From Mycolicibacterium arenosum (GTDB lineage: Bacteria > Actinomycetota > Actinomycetes > Mycobacteriales > Mycobacteriaceae), in assembly GCF_024320865.1 (NCBI RefSeq), contig NZ_JANDBD010000005.1, forward strand, positions 310,001-374,000: DNA of 64,000 bases, in the 5' to 3' direction. The translations under genes and the position numbers were made by a program. Of the stretch, positions 46,586-56,417 are shown piece after piece; position 1 is the first letter of the stretch; the number at the start of each line of letters is the position of its first letter. The notes under the pieces were generated by a model. That model saw only the letters and a program-made list of their open reading frames with translations, was not told the DNA's origin and searched no databases.

Positions 46586-46996
46586 GTGACTGAGCGGACG
46601 CTGGTACTGGTCAAGCCCGACGGCGTGAAGCGCCTCCTCGTCGGGGAGATCCTCAGCCGGATCGAACGCAAGGGCCTGACCCTCGCGGCCCTGGAACTCA
46701 AGACCGTCAGCGACGAGCTGGCGCGGGCGCACTACGCCGAGCACGAGGGCAAGCCCTTCTTCCCGTCGCTGCTCGAGTTCATCACCTCGGGGCCCGTGGT
46801 GGCGGCGATCGTGGAGGGTCCGAGGGCCGTTGCCGCGTTCCGTCAGATCGCCGGCGGCACCGATCCCGTGGAGAAGGCAACGCCCGGCACCATCCGCGGT
46901 GACCTGGCACTTGTCACTCAGGACAACCTCGTCCACGGCTCCGATTCGCCGGAATCCGCGGCGCGCGAAATCGAGCTCTGGTTCCCCGGACGTTAG
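46586..46996 (+). CDS. ndk: nucleoside diphosphate kinase
   Basis: A 136-residue enzyme that moves the gamma phosphate between nucleoside triphosphates and diphosphates. The catalytic His is in NLVHGSDS, and the start region [15 protein letters not shown] is typical. GTG 46586 is chosen because it aligns with the usual N-terminus; a TTG three codons upstream is possible but unlikely. It lies 14 nt after the DUF4233 stop. Confidence 0.96.
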   Translation: MTERTLVLVKPDGVKRLLVGEILSRIERKGLTLAALELKTVSDELARAHYAEHEGKPFFPSLLEFITSGPVVAAIVEGPRAVAAFRQIAGGTDPVEKATPGTIRGDLALVTQDNLVHGSDSPESAAREIELWFPGR

Positions 46997-47312
46997 CTGT
47001 CCGGACCGGTTCGTCGGTTTCGCCGCGGTGGTGTGGGATACTGGCCTCGGGTGATCGGCTTCACTGAGCCAAAAGTTCTAGGCGAAGTGCTGACGGTGTA
47101 CCCGGATGAAGACTTCGACGAGCGCGACCACCTGGGAAACATCCGAGTGCGGCGCCTACCGTCCAGCCATCATTCAGCCAGGCACCGAGGGTTCTCCCTG
47201 AGCCGCTCGGAGCGAGACCACAACAAGCTCGGGAGAAGTACACCCGGGCCAATAGCGGAAGCCCTCGCGTGGCCGCGTCGAATGGACGCGCCCGGGGGCT
47301 TGAGGAGATTAC
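46997..47312 (+). promoter_or_regulatory. rne promoter and long 5' leader
   Basis: This 316-bp stretch has no supported gene. GATACT (47037-47042) is the best -10 box and would give a leader of about 260 nt. Mycobacterial rne is known to have a long 5' UTR, which in other bacteria is used for autoregulation by RNase E itself. The leader holds GC-rich stems near 47258-47300. GAGGAG lies 8 bp before the rne start. Confidence 0.6.
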
Positions 47313-50120
47313 GTGGCCGACGATGCCCAACTTGACGACCTGTCCGAAGACACCCGACACGAGGATCCGCCAGCCCCGCTGAGCGGCGGGGACACCGGGG
47401 AGCAGCCGCTGTTCACCGACGGCGGCAACGGCTCCGTCGAGGTCCCCGGCCCCGACGAGGCTCTCGACGACGCCGCCCCCGACCCAGCGCCGGAGTCGGT
47501 CGACGCCGACGACCAGCCGGCTGATGCCGAGGAGGAGCCGGAGTCGCGGCTGCTGCTCGAGACTCCCGCGCCGGCGGCGCCCGCCCCCATCGACTACCTG
47601 CCGCTGTTCGTCGCGCCGCAGCCCGTGAAGTTCGAACCGCGCGTCGTGGTCGACGAAGACGATGACGACGACGACTCCGCGGATGACGCCGACGACGCCG
47701 ACGACGCCGACGACGACGATCAGGAGCGGCCCGCGAACCGCCGGCGCCGCCGCGGCAGGCGCGGCCGCGGGCGCGGACGCGGCGAGCAGAACGCCGATGA
47801 CGACGAGGACGGCGACGGCGAGCAGTCCGAGGCCGACTCCGATGACGACTCCGACGACGACGACTCCGAGGACGCAGCGTCCGCCGAGGGTGCCACCAAG
47901 CGGCGCAGGCGGCGCCGCCGTCGCAAGTCCGGATCGGGCGGCGACGGGGACGGTGACGACTCGACGTCGCCCGACGATCCGCCCAACACCGTCGTGCACG
48001 AGCGCGCCCCGCGGGCGAAGTCGGGCAAGGCGGACAAGGATCCCGACGAGATCCAGGGCATCAGCGGGTCCACCCGGCTGGAGGCCAAGCGTCAGCGCCG
48101 CCGCGACGGTCGGGACGCCGGCAGGCGCAGGCCGCCGATCCTCAGCGAGGCCGAGTTCCTGGCTCGCCGAGAAGCCGTCGAACGCGTGATGGTGGTGCGC
48201 GACAAGGTCCGCACCGAACCGCCGCACGAAGGTGCGCGCTACACGCAGATCGCCGTCCTCGAGGACGGTGTCGTCGTCGAGCACTTCGTCACGTCGGCGG
48301 CGTCGGCCTCGATGGTCGGCAACATCTACCTCGGCATCGTGCAGAACGTGCTGCCCTCGATGGAGGCGGCGTTCGTCGACATCGGCCGCGGCCGCAACGG
48401 CGTGCTGTACGCGGGTGAGGTCAACTGGGAGGCAGCCGGTCTCGGCGGGGCGAGCCGCAAGATCGAGCAGGCGCTCAAGCCGGGTCAGTACGTCGTCGTG
48501 CAGGTCAGCAAGGATCCCGTCGGCCACAAGGGCGCCCGCTTGACGACGCAGGTGTCGCTCGCGGGCCGCTACCTGGTGTACGTGCCGGGGGCCTCGTCGA
48601 CGGGCATCAGCCGCAAGCTCCCCGACACCGAGCGTCAGCGCCTCAAGGAGATCCTGCGCGAGGTGGTGCCCGCCGACGCGGGCGTCATCATCAGGACCGC
48701 GTCCGAGGGCGTGAAGGAAGAGGACATCCGCACCGATGTGAATCGGTTGCAGGAGCGGTGGACTCAGATCGAGGCGAAGGCGGCCGAGATCACCGGCAAG
48801 GCAGCGGGTGCTGCTGTCGCGCTGTACGAGGAGCCCGACGTTCTGGTCAAGGTGATCCGGGACCTGTTCAACGAGGACTTCTCCGGTCTGATCGTGTCGG
48901 GTGACGACGCGTGGAAGACCATCGACGACTACGTGAGTTCCGTTGCGCCCGAACTGGCTCCGCGGATGACGAAGTACGAGCCGGCCGCCACCGGTGGCCC
49001 CGACGTGTTCGCGGTGCACCGCATCGACGAGCAGCTGACCAAGGCGATGGACCGCAAGGTTTGGCTGCCGTCGGGCGGCACGCTGGTGATCGACCGCACG
49101 GAGGCGATGACGGTCGTCGACGTCAACACCGGCAAGTTCACCGGCTCGGGAGGAAACCTCGAGCAGACGGTCACCCGAAACAACATCGAGGCGGCCGAGG
49201 AGGTCGTCCGACAACTGCGGCTGCGCGATATCGGCGGCATCATCGTCATCGACTTCATCGACATGGTGCTCGAGTCGAACCGGGATCTGGTCCTGCGCCG
49301 CCTGACCGAGGCGCTGGCACGGGACCGCACCCGGCACCAGGTGTCGGAGGTGACCTCGCTCGGCCTGGTGCAGCTGACCCGCAAGAAGCTGGGCACCGGT
49401 CTGGTCGAGGCGTTCTCGACGACCTGCACGCACTGCGCGGGTCGCGGCATCATGCTGCACGGCGACCCGGTGGACTCCACGTCCTCGACGGGCCGCAAGT
49501 CGGACTCGGCCGGCAACGGCGGCAACGGAGGCGGCAGGCGGGGTCGGCGCGGTAAGAAGGGCGGCCAGCCGGCCGACGACGTGCAGATGGCGAAGGTGCC
49601 CGTGCACGGCGCCGGTGAGCACCCGATGTTCAAGGCGATGGCCGCGGCCCGCCCCGAGGGTGAGGACGACGAGTCGGACGAGGAGTCGACCGAGGTCGAG
49701 AGCGTCGAGGGCGATGAGACCGTCGCCGTCGACGAGTCCGCCGCGGAGGTCGCCGTAGACGAGGACGTCGAGGACGATGAGGATTCGGACGACGAGGATT
49801 CGGACGAGGACGACACCGAGGACGTCGACCTCGACGACGACGACGAGGACGACGACGACGACGACATCGAGCCGATCGACGAGGACGACGACTCCGATGA
49901 CGACGACGAAGACGACGACGAGGACTCGTACGACGAGGACTCCGATGACGAGGACTCCGATGACGAGGACTCCGATGACGAGGATGACGAGGAAGACGAC
50001 GACGTTGACGACGTCGTACCGGTTGTCGCCGCTCCGCGGGGTAGGCAGCGGCGTCGGGCGGCCGGCCGACCTGCGGGCCCGCCCATCGACGGCGACTGGC
50101 GGGCTGGTTTGACCCGTTAA
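47313..50120 (+). CDS. rne: ribonuclease E/G
   Basis: A 935-residue endoribonuclease that starts mRNA decay and processes rRNA. The first 270 residues are disordered, with Asp-rich and Arg-rich blocks; then an S1 domain (from about residue 300, GNIYLGIVQNVLPSMEAAFVD read in parts), the DNase I-like catalytic domain with Asp in VVDVNTGKFTG and IIVIDFIDM, and the Zn-link CTHCAGRG. The last 150 residues are almost wholly Asp/Glu/Ser, including three exact EDSDD repeats. Split disordered arms on both sides of the core are the normal actinobacterial layout. Confidence 0.96.
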   Translation: MADDAQLDDLSEDTRHEDPPAPLSGGDTGEQPLFTDGGNGSVEVPGPDEALDDAAPDPAPESVDADDQPADAEEEPESRLLLETPAPAAPAPIDYLPLFVAPQPVKFEPRVVVDEDDDDDDSADDADDADDADDDDQERPANRRRRRGRRGRGRGRGEQNADDDEDGDGEQSEADSDDDSDDDDSEDAASAEGATKRRRRRRRRKSGSGGDGDGDDSTSPDDPPNTVVHERAPRAKSGKADKDPDEIQGISGSTRLEAKRQRRRDGRDAGRRRPPILSEAEFLARREAVERVMVVRDKVRTEPPHEGARYTQIAVLEDGVVVEHFVTSAASASMVGNIYLGIVQNVLPSMEAAFVDIGRGRNGVLYAGEVNWEAAGLGGASRKIEQALKPGQYVVVQVSKDPVGHKGARLTTQVSLAGRYLVYVPGASSTGISRKLPDTERQRLKEILREVVPADAGVIIRTASEGVKEEDIRTDVNRLQERWTQIEAKAAEITGKAAGAAVALYEEPDVLVKVIRDLFNEDFSGLIVSGDDAWKTIDDYVSSVAPELAPRMTKYEPAATGGPDVFAVHRIDEQLTKAMDRKVWLPSGGTLVIDRTEAMTVVDVNTGKFTGSGGNLEQTVTRNNIEAAEEVVRQLRLRDIGGIIVIDFIDMVLESNRDLVLRRLTEALARDRTRHQVSEVTSLGLVQLTRKKLGTGLVEAFSTTCTHCAGRGIMLHGDPVDSTSSTGRKSDSAGNGGNGGGRRGRRGKKGGQPADDVQMAKVPVHGAGEHPMFKAMAAARPEGEDDESDEESTEVESVEGDETVAVDESAAEVAVDEDVEDDEDSDDEDSDEDDTEDVDLDDDDEDDDDDDIEPIDEDDDSDDDDEDDDEDSYDEDSDDEDSDDEDSDDEDDEEDDDVDDVVPVVAAPRGRQRRRAAGRPAGPPIDGDWRAGLTR
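49935..49979 (+). repeat. three tandem 15-bp units in the rne acidic tail
   Basis: GAGGACTCCGATGAC is repeated three times without change and encodes EDSDD each time. The surrounding 250 bp is a GAC/GAG-rich simple sequence, so length variation by slippage is likely. Confidence 0.85.
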
Positions 50121-50290
50121 CCGCTGGTCACGTAACCTTGACAAGTTGTCTGTCGGCTCTGGTCATCCGAGCCGGTGACAGTGGAGCACAGCTTCGCAAA
50201 CCAAGACCCGCGTTCGCAGCCTTCGGGTGGCGCGCGCCCCTGTAAGAGACCGCTCGCAAGAGCCAGACAGAGCACAGAGGAAACGCAACG
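50121..50290 (+). promoter_or_regulatory. rplU leader
   Basis: TTGACA at 50138-50143 is a candidate -35 box; the -10 is unclear. Stems GGCTC-N9-GAGCC and GCTC-GCAA-GAGC (50250-50261) occur in the leader, and AGAGGAAA precedes the ATG by 8 bases. Autoregulation by L21 is possible but not shown. Confidence 0.4.
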
Positions 50291-50602
50291 ATGGCGACGT
50301 ACGCAATCGTCAAGACCGGCGGCAAGCAGTACAAAGTCGCGGTCGGTGACATAGTCAAGGTCGAGAAGCTCGAGATCGAGGCCGGTGCGTCGGTGTCGCT
50401 GCCCGTCGCGCTCGTCGTCGATGGGGCCAACGTCACCACCGATGCCAAGGATCTGGAGAAGGTCGCCGTCACCGCCGAGGTGCTCGAGCACACCAAGGGT
50501 CCCAAGATCCGCATCCACAAGTTCAAGAACAAGACCGGCTATCACAAGCGCCAGGGCCACCGTCAGAAGCTGACGGTCGTCAAGGTCACCGGAATCAAGT
50601 AG
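50291..50602 (+). CDS. rplU: 50S ribosomal protein L21
   Basis: A 103-residue ribosomal protein. The opening [20 protein letters not shown] and the end [14 protein letters not shown] are diagnostic. It binds 23S rRNA. It is followed after 14 nt by rpmA, the standard L21-L27 pair. Confidence 0.97.
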   Translation: MATYAIVKTGGKQYKVAVGDIVKVEKLEIEAGASVSLPVALVVDGANVTTDAKDLEKVAVTAEVLEHTKGPKIRIHKFKNKTGYHKRQGHRQKLTVVKVTGIK

Positions 50603-50616
50603 GAGGAGGCGGACTA

Positions 50617-50892
50617 ATGGCACACAAGAAGGGCGCTTCCAGCTCACGCAACGGGCGCGACTCCAATTCACAGCGGCTCGGCGTCAAGCGTTTCGGCGGC
50701 CAGGTCGTCAAGGCCGGCGAGATCATCGTCCGGCAGCGCGGCACCCACTTCCATCCCGGTGTGAACGTCGGCCGCGGCGGCGACGACACGCTGTTCGCGA
50801 CGGCGCCCGGTGCGGTCGAGTTCGGTGAGAAGCGCGGACGCAAGACCGTCAACATCGTGCGGGTCGCACGAGCAGGGTCTCCCGAGGCCTGA
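50617..50892 (+). CDS. rpmA: 50S ribosomal protein L27
   Basis: A 91-residue ribosomal protein with the N-terminal [16 protein letters not shown] that reaches the peptidyl-transferase centre, then [29 protein letters not shown] lies 8 bp upstream of the ATG. The start with AHKKG needs no proteolytic trimming, unlike the Firmicutes form. Confidence 0.97.
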   Translation: MAHKKGASSSRNGRDSNSQRLGVKRFGGQVVKAGEIIVRQRGTHFHPGVNVGRGGDDTLFATAPGAVEFGEKRGRKTVNIVRVARAGSPEA

Positions 50893-50913
50893 CGGCCGCT
50901 GAGGACTTTCCCG

Positions 50914-50969
50914 CGAACGTGAAGCTGTAGCGAGTTCTCGAGTAGAGGGTCGCAATGGCTTCACGTTCG
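50914..50969. terminator. 12-bp inverted repeat between rpmA and obg
   Basis: CGAACGTGAAGC (50914-50925) and its exact complement (50958-50969) enclose 32 nt with a weaker inner GCGA/TCGC pairing; TTTT follows. It may attenuate or end part of the rplU-rpmA transcripts before obg. Confidence 0.55.
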
Positions 50970-50991
50970 TTTTGGTGAAAGGACTCATCCG

Positions 50992-52440
50992 ATGCCCCGG
51001 TTCGTCGACCGCGTCGTCATTCACGCGAAAGCGGGTAACGGCGGGCACGGCTGCGCGTCGGTGCACCGCGAGAAGTTCAAACCGCTCGGCGGCCCCGACG
51101 GCGGCAACGGCGGCCGAGGCGGCAGCGTCGTCCTCGTCGTGGACCCGCAGGTGCACACGCTCCTGGATTTCCACTTCCATCCGCACGTCGTCGCACCCTC
51201 GGGAAAGCAGGGCGCGGGGAGTAACCGCGATGGCGCCGCGGGTGCCGATCTCGAGGTCAGGGTTCCCGACGGCACGGTCGTGCTCGACGAGCAGGGCCGG
51301 CTGCTGGCCGACCTGACGGGGGCGGGCACCCGGTTCGACGCCGCGGCGGGCGGCCGCGGCGGCCTCGGTAACGCGGCACTGGCCTCGCGGGCTCGCAAGG
51401 CCCCCGGTTTCGCCCTGCTGGGTGAGCCGGGCCAGGAGCGCGAGCTCACCCTGGAACTCAAGACCGTCGCCGACGTCGGCCTCGTCGGTTTCCCGTCGGC
51501 GGGCAAGTCGTCGCTCGTCTCGGTCATCTCGGCGGCCAAGCCGAAGATCGCCGATTACCCGTTCACCACGCTCGCCCCGAATCTCGGTGTCGTGTCGGCG
51601 GGGGACCACACCTTCACCGTCGCCGACGTGCCCGGTTTGATTCCCGGCGCGGCGGAGGGACGCGGGCTCGGACTGGACTTCCTGCGCCACATCGAGCGGT
51701 GCGCGGTGCTGGTGCACGTGGTCGACTGCGCGACGATGGATCCCGGCCGCGACCCGATCTCCGACATCGACGCGCTGGAAGCAGAGCTGGCGTCGTATGT
51801 TCCGTCGCTGCAGGGCGATACGACGCTCGGTGACCTCGCCGAGCGCCCGCGTGCCGTGGTGCTCAACAAGATCGACGTGCCCGACGCCCGTGAGTTGGCC
51901 GACTTCGTCCGCGAGGAAGTGCAGCGCCGCTACGGTTGGCCGGTGTTCGAGGTGTCAGCGGTCACCCACGAGGGGCTGCGCCCGTTGATCTTCGCGCTGT
52001 GGGACATGGTCGCGGCGTACCGCGCCGCGCAGCCCGCGGTCGCGCCCAAGCGTCCGGTGATCAAGCCGGTCGCCGTCGACCAGAGCGGATTCACCGTGCA
52101 ACCCGACGGTGAGGGTGGGTTCGTGGTGCGCGGCACCCGGCCCGAACGGTGGGTCGGCCAAACGGATTTCACCAACGACGAGGCCGTCGGTTACCTCGGC
52201 GACCGGCTTAACCGGTTGGGCGTCGAAGACGAACTGTTGAAGCTGGGCGCGAAGCCGGGCTGCGCGGTGACCATCGGCACCATGACCTTCGACTGGGAGC
52301 CGCAGACGCCCGCCGGCATCGACGTGACGATGTCCGGGCGCGGCACCGACATCCGCCTCGAGCAGACCGACCGCGTCGGCGCCGACGAGCGCAAGGCCGC
52401 CAGGAAGGCGCGACGTCAGCCAGGCGGCGACGACGAGTGA
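50992..52440 (+). CDS. obg: GTPase Obg/CgtA
   Basis: A 482-residue ribosome-associated GTPase involved in 50S assembly and stress response. The glycine-rich Obg domain (residues 1-158) is followed by the G domain with [19 protein letters not shown] and LNKID, and a C-terminal OCT domain (from about residue 345). AAAGGAC precedes the ATG. The stop overlaps proB as GTGA. Confidence 0.97.
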   Translation: MPRFVDRVVIHAKAGNGGHGCASVHREKFKPLGGPDGGNGGRGGSVVLVVDPQVHTLLDFHFHPHVVAPSGKQGAGSNRDGAAGADLEVRVPDGTVVLDEQGRLLADLTGAGTRFDAAAGGRGGLGNAALASRARKAPGFALLGEPGQERELTLELKTVADVGLVGFPSAGKSSLVSVISAAKPKIADYPFTTLAPNLGVVSAGDHTFTVADVPGLIPGAAEGRGLGLDFLRHIERCAVLVHVVDCATMDPGRDPISDIDALEAELASYVPSLQGDTTLGDLAERPRAVVLNKIDVPDARELADFVREEVQRRYGWPVFEVSAVTHEGLRPLIFALWDMVAAYRAAQPAVAPKRPVIKPVAVDQSGFTVQPDGEGGFVVRGTRPERWVGQTDFTNDEAVGYLGDRLNRLGVEDELLKLGAKPGCAVTIGTMTFDWEPQTPAGIDVTMSGRGTDIRLEQTDRVGADERKAARKARRQPGGDDE

Positions 52441-53543
52441 GCAGCTCCGCCCACCGTGACGCCGTACGCACCGCGCGTAGCGTGGTCGTGAAGATCGGGA
52501 CGACGGCGTTGACCACGCCCACAGGGGTTTTCGACGCGGGCAGGCTGTCCGACCTGGCCGACGCCATCGAGGCGCGCATGAAGGCGGGCTCCGATGTGGT
52601 GATCGTGTCGTCGGGCGCCATCGCGGCGGGCATCGAGCCGCTGGGTCTGACGCGGCGGCCCACCGACCTCGCCACCAAGCAGGCCGCGGCCAGCGTGGGC
52701 CAGGTGGCTCTCGTCAACGCGTGGAGCGCGGCGTTTCACCGGTACGGGCGCACGGTCGGGCAGGTGCTGCTGACGGCGCACGACATCGCGATGCGGGTGC
52801 AGCACACCAACGCTCAACGCACGCTGGACCGGCTGCGCGCGCTGCACGCGGTCGCAATCGTCAACGAGAACGACACCGTGGCCACCAACGAGATCAGGTT
52901 CGGCGACAACGACAGGCTCTCGGCACTCGTCGCGCATTTAGTCGGCGCCGACGCGTTGATCCTCCTGTCCGACATCGACGGCCTGTACGACGCCGACCCG
53001 AGGAAGTCCAACGCCCGGTTCATCCCCGAGGTAGCCGCTCCCGACGATCTCGACGGGGTGGTGGCCGGTGGCGGCAGCAGGCTCGGCACGGGTGGCATGG
53101 CGTCGAAGCTGTCGTCGGCGCTGCTGGCGGCCGACGCCGGTGTCCCGGTGCTGCTGGCCGCTGCGGCGGACGCGGGTCGCGCGCTGGCCGACGCATCAGT
53201 CGGTACGGTGTTCGCGCCGCGGCCCGAGCGGATGTCGGCGCGCCGATTCTGGGTGCGCTACGCCGCCGAGGCCAGGGGAGCGCTGAAACTGGACGCGGGC
53301 GCCGTGCGCGCGGTCGTCGGGCAGCGACGTTCGCTGCTCGCGGCGGGGATCACGGCCGTCGACGGCCGTTTTCACGGCGGTGACGTCGTCCAGATCCAGG
53401 GTCCCGACGGCGCGACCGTGGCCCGTGGCGTGGTGGCCTACGACGCCGTCGAACTCGCCGCGATGATCGGCCGCTCGACGGGCGACCTGCCTGCGGAGTT
53501 CCGTCGCCCCGCCGTGCACGCCGACGATCTGGTCGCCTCGTAG
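52437..53543 (+). CDS. proB: glutamate 5-kinase
   Basis: A 368-residue enzyme for the first step of proline synthesis, phosphorylating glutamate. The amino acid kinase domain ([44 protein letters not shown]) is followed by a C-terminal PUA domain (from about residue 275). The GTG start overlaps obg. The partner gene proA is 8 kb downstream rather than adjacent, as in M. tuberculosis. A palindrome follows the stop directly. Confidence 0.96.
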   Translation: MSSSAHRDAVRTARSVVVKIGTTALTTPTGVFDAGRLSDLADAIEARMKAGSDVVIVSSGAIAAGIEPLGLTRRPTDLATKQAAASVGQVALVNAWSAAFHRYGRTVGQVLLTAHDIAMRVQHTNAQRTLDRLRALHAVAIVNENDTVATNEIRFGDNDRLSALVAHLVGADALILLSDIDGLYDADPRKSNARFIPEVAAPDDLDGVVAGGGSRLGTGGMASKLSSALLAADAGVPVLLAAAADAGRALADASVGTVFAPRPERMSARRFWVRYAAEARGALKLDAGAVRAVVGQRRSLLAAGITAVDGRFHGGDVVQIQGPDGATVARGVVAYDAVELAAMIGRSTGDLPAEFRRPAVHADDLVAS

Positions 53544-53544
53544 C

Positions 53545-53593
53545 GATTTGTGCACGCGGGGGAGCGGTGAGCGCTCCTGCGAGTGCACAAATC
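53545..53593. terminator. nested palindrome between proB and tetR
   Basis: Outer arms GATTTGTGCAC (53545-53555) and GTGCACAAATC (53583-53593) enclose the inner stem GGAGCG-GTGAG-CGCTCC (53561-53577). It lies between converging genes; its right arm overlaps the tetR stop codon. It is a sibling of the element at 18261, with C-to-T and G-to-A changes that keep the stem paired. Confidence 0.65.
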
Positions 53594-54227
53594 ACGCAAT
53601 GGGCGGCTCGAGATACAGCGCAGCCCAGGCGATTTCGGTGAGGGTGGCCGCGAGCTCGCGGTCGTAGGAGGCGGGGCGGGACGGCAGGTTCTGCTGGCAC
53701 GCGCGCTCGACCATCCACGTCAGCGTGCTCGCGGTGGTCGCCGCCGACAGTGACCGGCGGATCGCGCCGTCGCGCTGCCCCTGCTCGATGACCGCGGCCA
53801 TTCTCTCCGCGATGCCGCTGAGGATCTCGTTGTACGTCGTGCCGACCTGAGGGTCGTAGGCGGCCATCTCGTTGAGCGCCACCAGCAGGGGCTGGTGATG
53901 CCGATAGGTCGCGACGATCGCCGTCATCGCGGCGAGCACGTCGGCCGGGTCGCGACGGTCCGCGACGTTCCACCACGTGCCTGCGGCGTCGGTGAGGTCG
54001 GCGAACACCTGCCCGGTGAGCCGGCGAAGCAGGTGGCCCTTGTCCTCGAAGTAGATGTAGAAGCTGGCACGCGAGATCCCGGCCTCGGTGGCCAGGCGGT
54101 CGACGCTGAGCTCGGTGAAACTCGCCCCGGCCGCCATCAACCGGTCGGTGGCGTCGAGCAGCTGACGTTCGATCCGCTCGCGCCGCTCCTGCCGGTTGGC
54201 CTGGGCCTTCCTCGTCACCGATGGCAC
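53592..54227 (-). CDS. TetR-family transcriptional regulator
   Basis: A 211-residue regulator with a TetR helix-turn-helix at residues 20-65 (LSVDRLATEAGISRASFYIYFEDK) and a helical ligand domain of the kind seen in mycobacterial KstR/EthR-type regulators. The GTG start is divergent from a cytochrome P450 gene. A 17-bp dyad lies between them and covers the P450 promoter, so repression of the P450 is the likely task. Confidence 0.88.
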   Translation of the reverse strand: MPSVTRKAQANRQERRERIERQLLDATDRLMAAGASFTELSVDRLATEAGISRASFYIYFEDKGHLLRRLTGQVFADLTDAAGTWWNVADRRDPADVLAAMTAIVATYRHHQPLLVALNEMAAYDPQVGTTYNEILSGIAERMAAVIEQGQRDGAIRRSLSAATTASTLTWMVERACQQNLPSRPASYDRELAATLTEIAWAALYLEPPIA

Positions 54228-54256
54228 CGAGCCAGCGTATCCGAGCAGCCCACACC

Positions 54257-54286
54257 TTGACTAGACATAGTGTCTAGACTTATCGT
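54257..54286 (+). promoter_or_regulatory. P450 promoter with embedded TetR operator
   Basis: TTGACT (54257-54262) and TATCGT (54281-54286) are 18 bp apart, and the ATG follows 7 nt after the -10, a leaderless layout. CTAGACA-TAG-TGTCTAG (54261-54277) fills the spacer and is a perfect dyad, so a bound TetR protein would block RNA polymerase. Confidence 0.65.
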
Positions 54287-54293
54287 CACCAGC

Positions 54294-55562
54294 ATGACTG
54301 TGTCTCCGCTCACATCCGCCGGCACCCGCGATTACGACCCTGTCGACCTCTCGTCGCGCGCGTTCTGGGCCACCACCGCCGCGCACCGGGAGACGTCGTT
54401 CGCCGAGTTGCGCGCCGACCGCCCCGTCAGCTGGCACCGGCCCGTCGAGGACTCGCTGATGCCCGACCCGAGCGACCCCGGCTACTGGGCCGTCACCCGG
54501 CACGCCGACATCGTGACCGTCAGCCGCGACAGCGAGACGTTCCTCTCGGGCAAGGGCGTGCTGTTCGAGACGGTGCCCGAGGAACTGCTCGAGGCGTCGC
54601 AGTCGTTCCTGGCGATGGACCCGCCCAGGCACACCGTGCTGCGTAAGCTCGCCCACGCCGCGTTCACCCCGCGGCAGGTGCGGCGCATCGAGGACTCGAT
54701 CAAGGCCAACGCCCGCGACATCGTGGCGGAGTTGCGTGAGGCGGGCAGCGGCGCCGACTTCGTCGAGCACTGCGCGCGCGAGCTACCGATCCGGACGCTG
54801 TCGGACATGGTCGGCATCCCGGAGACGGACCGCTCGCAGGTCGCGCACGCCGCCGACGCGATGGTGTCGTGGGCCGACCCGGTGTACCTCGACGGTCGCA
54901 ACCCGCTGGAGGTCCTGGTGGGCAGTCAGATGTACCTGCACCAGGTGGCGGGCGCACTGGCAGCGGACCGACGCGCCAACCCCGGCGACGACCTGATCAG
55001 CAGCCTGGTGCAGGCCGAGGTGGACGGCGACCGGTTGACCGACGGCGAGATCGCCGCGTTCTTCGTGCTGCTCGCCGTCGCAGGCAACGACACCACCCGC
55101 CAGACCATGAGCCACGCCGCCAGGGCTCTCACCGAGTTCCCCGATCAACGCGCTTGGCTGGCAGCCGATTTCGACGACCGCATCCCCAGTGCCGTGGAGG
55201 AGTTCGTGCGCTGGGCCACGCCGGTGATGACGTTCCGTCGCACGGCGGCGCGGGACTGCGAGCTGAACGGTCAGTCGATCGCCGCGGGCGAGAAGGTCGT
55301 GATGTTCTACGCGTCGGGCAACTTCGACGAGCGGGCGTTCGATCAGCCCGGTCGATTCGATCTCGGCCGCAAGCCGAATCCGCATCTCGGCTTCGGCGGC
55401 GGCGGACTGCACTTCTGCCTCGGCGCACACGTGGCGCGGGCCCAGCTGCGCGCGATCTTCGGCGAGATGCTCACCCGGATACCGGATTTCGAGGCAGGCG
55501 AGCCGGCGCTGGTGGCCGGCAACTTCATTCACGGCATCCGCGCGATGCCGATCACGTTCTAG
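54294..55562 (+). CDS. cytochrome P450
   Basis: A 422-residue soluble P450 monooxygenase. The heme-binding loop is FGGGGLHFCLGAHVAR (Cys ligand), the I-helix oxygen motif is LAVAGNDTTRQ, and the ExxR motif is in AVEEFVRWATP. ATG 54294 is chosen because it lies at leaderless distance from the -10; an upstream ATG at 54270 would lie inside the operator. It is of the group that includes mycobacterial steroid and fatty-acid hydroxylases such as CYP125/CYP142; I cannot name the subfamily. It overlaps the sirtuin gene by 11 bp, end to end. Confidence 0.9.
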   Translation: MTVSPLTSAGTRDYDPVDLSSRAFWATTAAHRETSFAELRADRPVSWHRPVEDSLMPDPSDPGYWAVTRHADIVTVSRDSETFLSGKGVLFETVPEELLEASQSFLAMDPPRHTVLRKLAHAAFTPRQVRRIEDSIKANARDIVAELREAGSGADFVEHCARELPIRTLSDMVGIPETDRSQVAHAADAMVSWADPVYLDGRNPLEVLVGSQMYLHQVAGALAADRRANPGDDLISSLVQAEVDGDRLTDGEIAAFFVLLAVAGNDTTRQTMSHAARALTEFPDQRAWLAADFDDRIPSAVEEFVRWATPVMTFRRTAARDCELNGQSIAAGEKVVMFYASGNFDERAFDQPGRFDLGRKPNPHLGFGGGGLHFCLGAHVARAQLRAIFGEMLTRIPDFEAGEPALVAGNFIHGIRAMPITF

Positions 55563-56382
55563 CGGCGTCCAGTTCGTCGGCCAGCAGTGCGAGGAGTTCC
55601 GAGCAGCCGCCGTCGACCTTGACCGTGGCGAGGTCGTCACCACGGGTGCGGCCGCGGTTGATGATCGCGACGGGTTTCCCCTGTGCCGCGGCGTGCCTGA
55701 CGAATCGCAACCCGGAGAACACCGTCAGCGACGATCCCGCGACCAGCAGCGCGTCGGCGTCGTCGACCAGCGAGTAGGCCCGCTCGACAACGTGTTTCGG
55801 AACGCTCTCGCCGAAGTAGACGATGTCGGGCTTGAGCATGCCGCCGCAGCGCGGGCAGTCGACGAACCGGAACGACGCCGTTTCCTCGATCATCGCGTCG
55901 GCGTCGGGCGCCACCGCGATGCCGCCGACCTTCTCGGCCCGATCGGCGAAACCGGGATTCAGCGCCTCCAACTGTTCGGCCAGCAGGTCGCGGGAGAGCG
56001 TGTACCCGCACGCCAGGCACACCACCCGCGCGTACGTGCCGTGCAGATCGACGACGGTCCGACTGCCGGCCTTGGTGTGCAGCAGATCTACGTTCTGCGT
56101 CACCACACCGAGGACGACGCCTGCGCGCTCGAGGTGGGCCAGCGCGCGATGTCCGGCGTTCGGCAGCGTCGCATGCATGTGGCGCCAGCCGACGTGGTTG
56201 CGCGCCCAGTAGCGCTGCCGGTACAGAGGGTCCGACGTGAACTGCTTGATGGTCATCGGATTGCTCGGCGGCGAGTCCGGGCCCCGGTAGTCCGGGATGC
56301 CCGAGTCGGTGGACAGTCCCGCCCCCGTCAGCACGGTCATGCGTCGACCTTCGAGCACTTTGACCAGTTCAGGGCCTTCCAC
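55552..56382 (-). CDS. NAD-dependent protein deacylase, class II sirtuin
   Basis: A 276-residue sirtuin. NAD-binding motifs TGAGLSTDSGIPDYRG and VTQNVDLLH, the catalytic His in VDLHGTY, and four zinc Cys (VCLACG and DCPRCGG) are all present. The large insert and PDYRGPDS wording are those of the class II (SIRT4-like) group, some of which remove lipoyl or other acyl groups rather than acetyl. The start is GTG 56382, 35 bp from the divergent nadE. Confidence 0.88.
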   Translation of the reverse strand: MEGPELVKVLEGRRMTVLTGAGLSTDSGIPDYRGPDSPPSNPMTIKQFTSDPLYRQRYWARNHVGWRHMHATLPNAGHRALAHLERAGVVLGVVTQNVDLLHTKAGSRTVVDLHGTYARVVCLACGYTLSRDLLAEQLEALNPGFADRAEKVGGIAVAPDADAMIEETASFRFVDCPRCGGMLKPDIVYFGESVPKHVVERAYSLVDDADALLVAGSSLTVFSGLRFVRHAAAQGKPVAIINRGRTRGDDLATVKVDGGCSELLALLADELDAART

Positions 56383-56417
56383 CCTGTCCAGGATAGGCGG
56401 CCTGAGAGAATCGGGCC

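Noticed and set aside
49770..50000. Short regular repeats that could suggest a CRISPR or satellite array
   Set aside because: They are in-frame Asp/Glu/Ser codons of the rne tail with no unique spacers.
47061..50144. A 1027-codon open frame on the minus strand opposite rne
   Set aside because: It is a shadow of the rne coding sequence: its Val-rich repeats are the reverse complement of Asp codons, and rne has all domains and a ribosome site.
53350..54255. A longer minus-strand frame overlapping proB and tetR
   Set aside because: It is out of frame with the TetR protein and runs antisense through proB; Arg-rich shadow.
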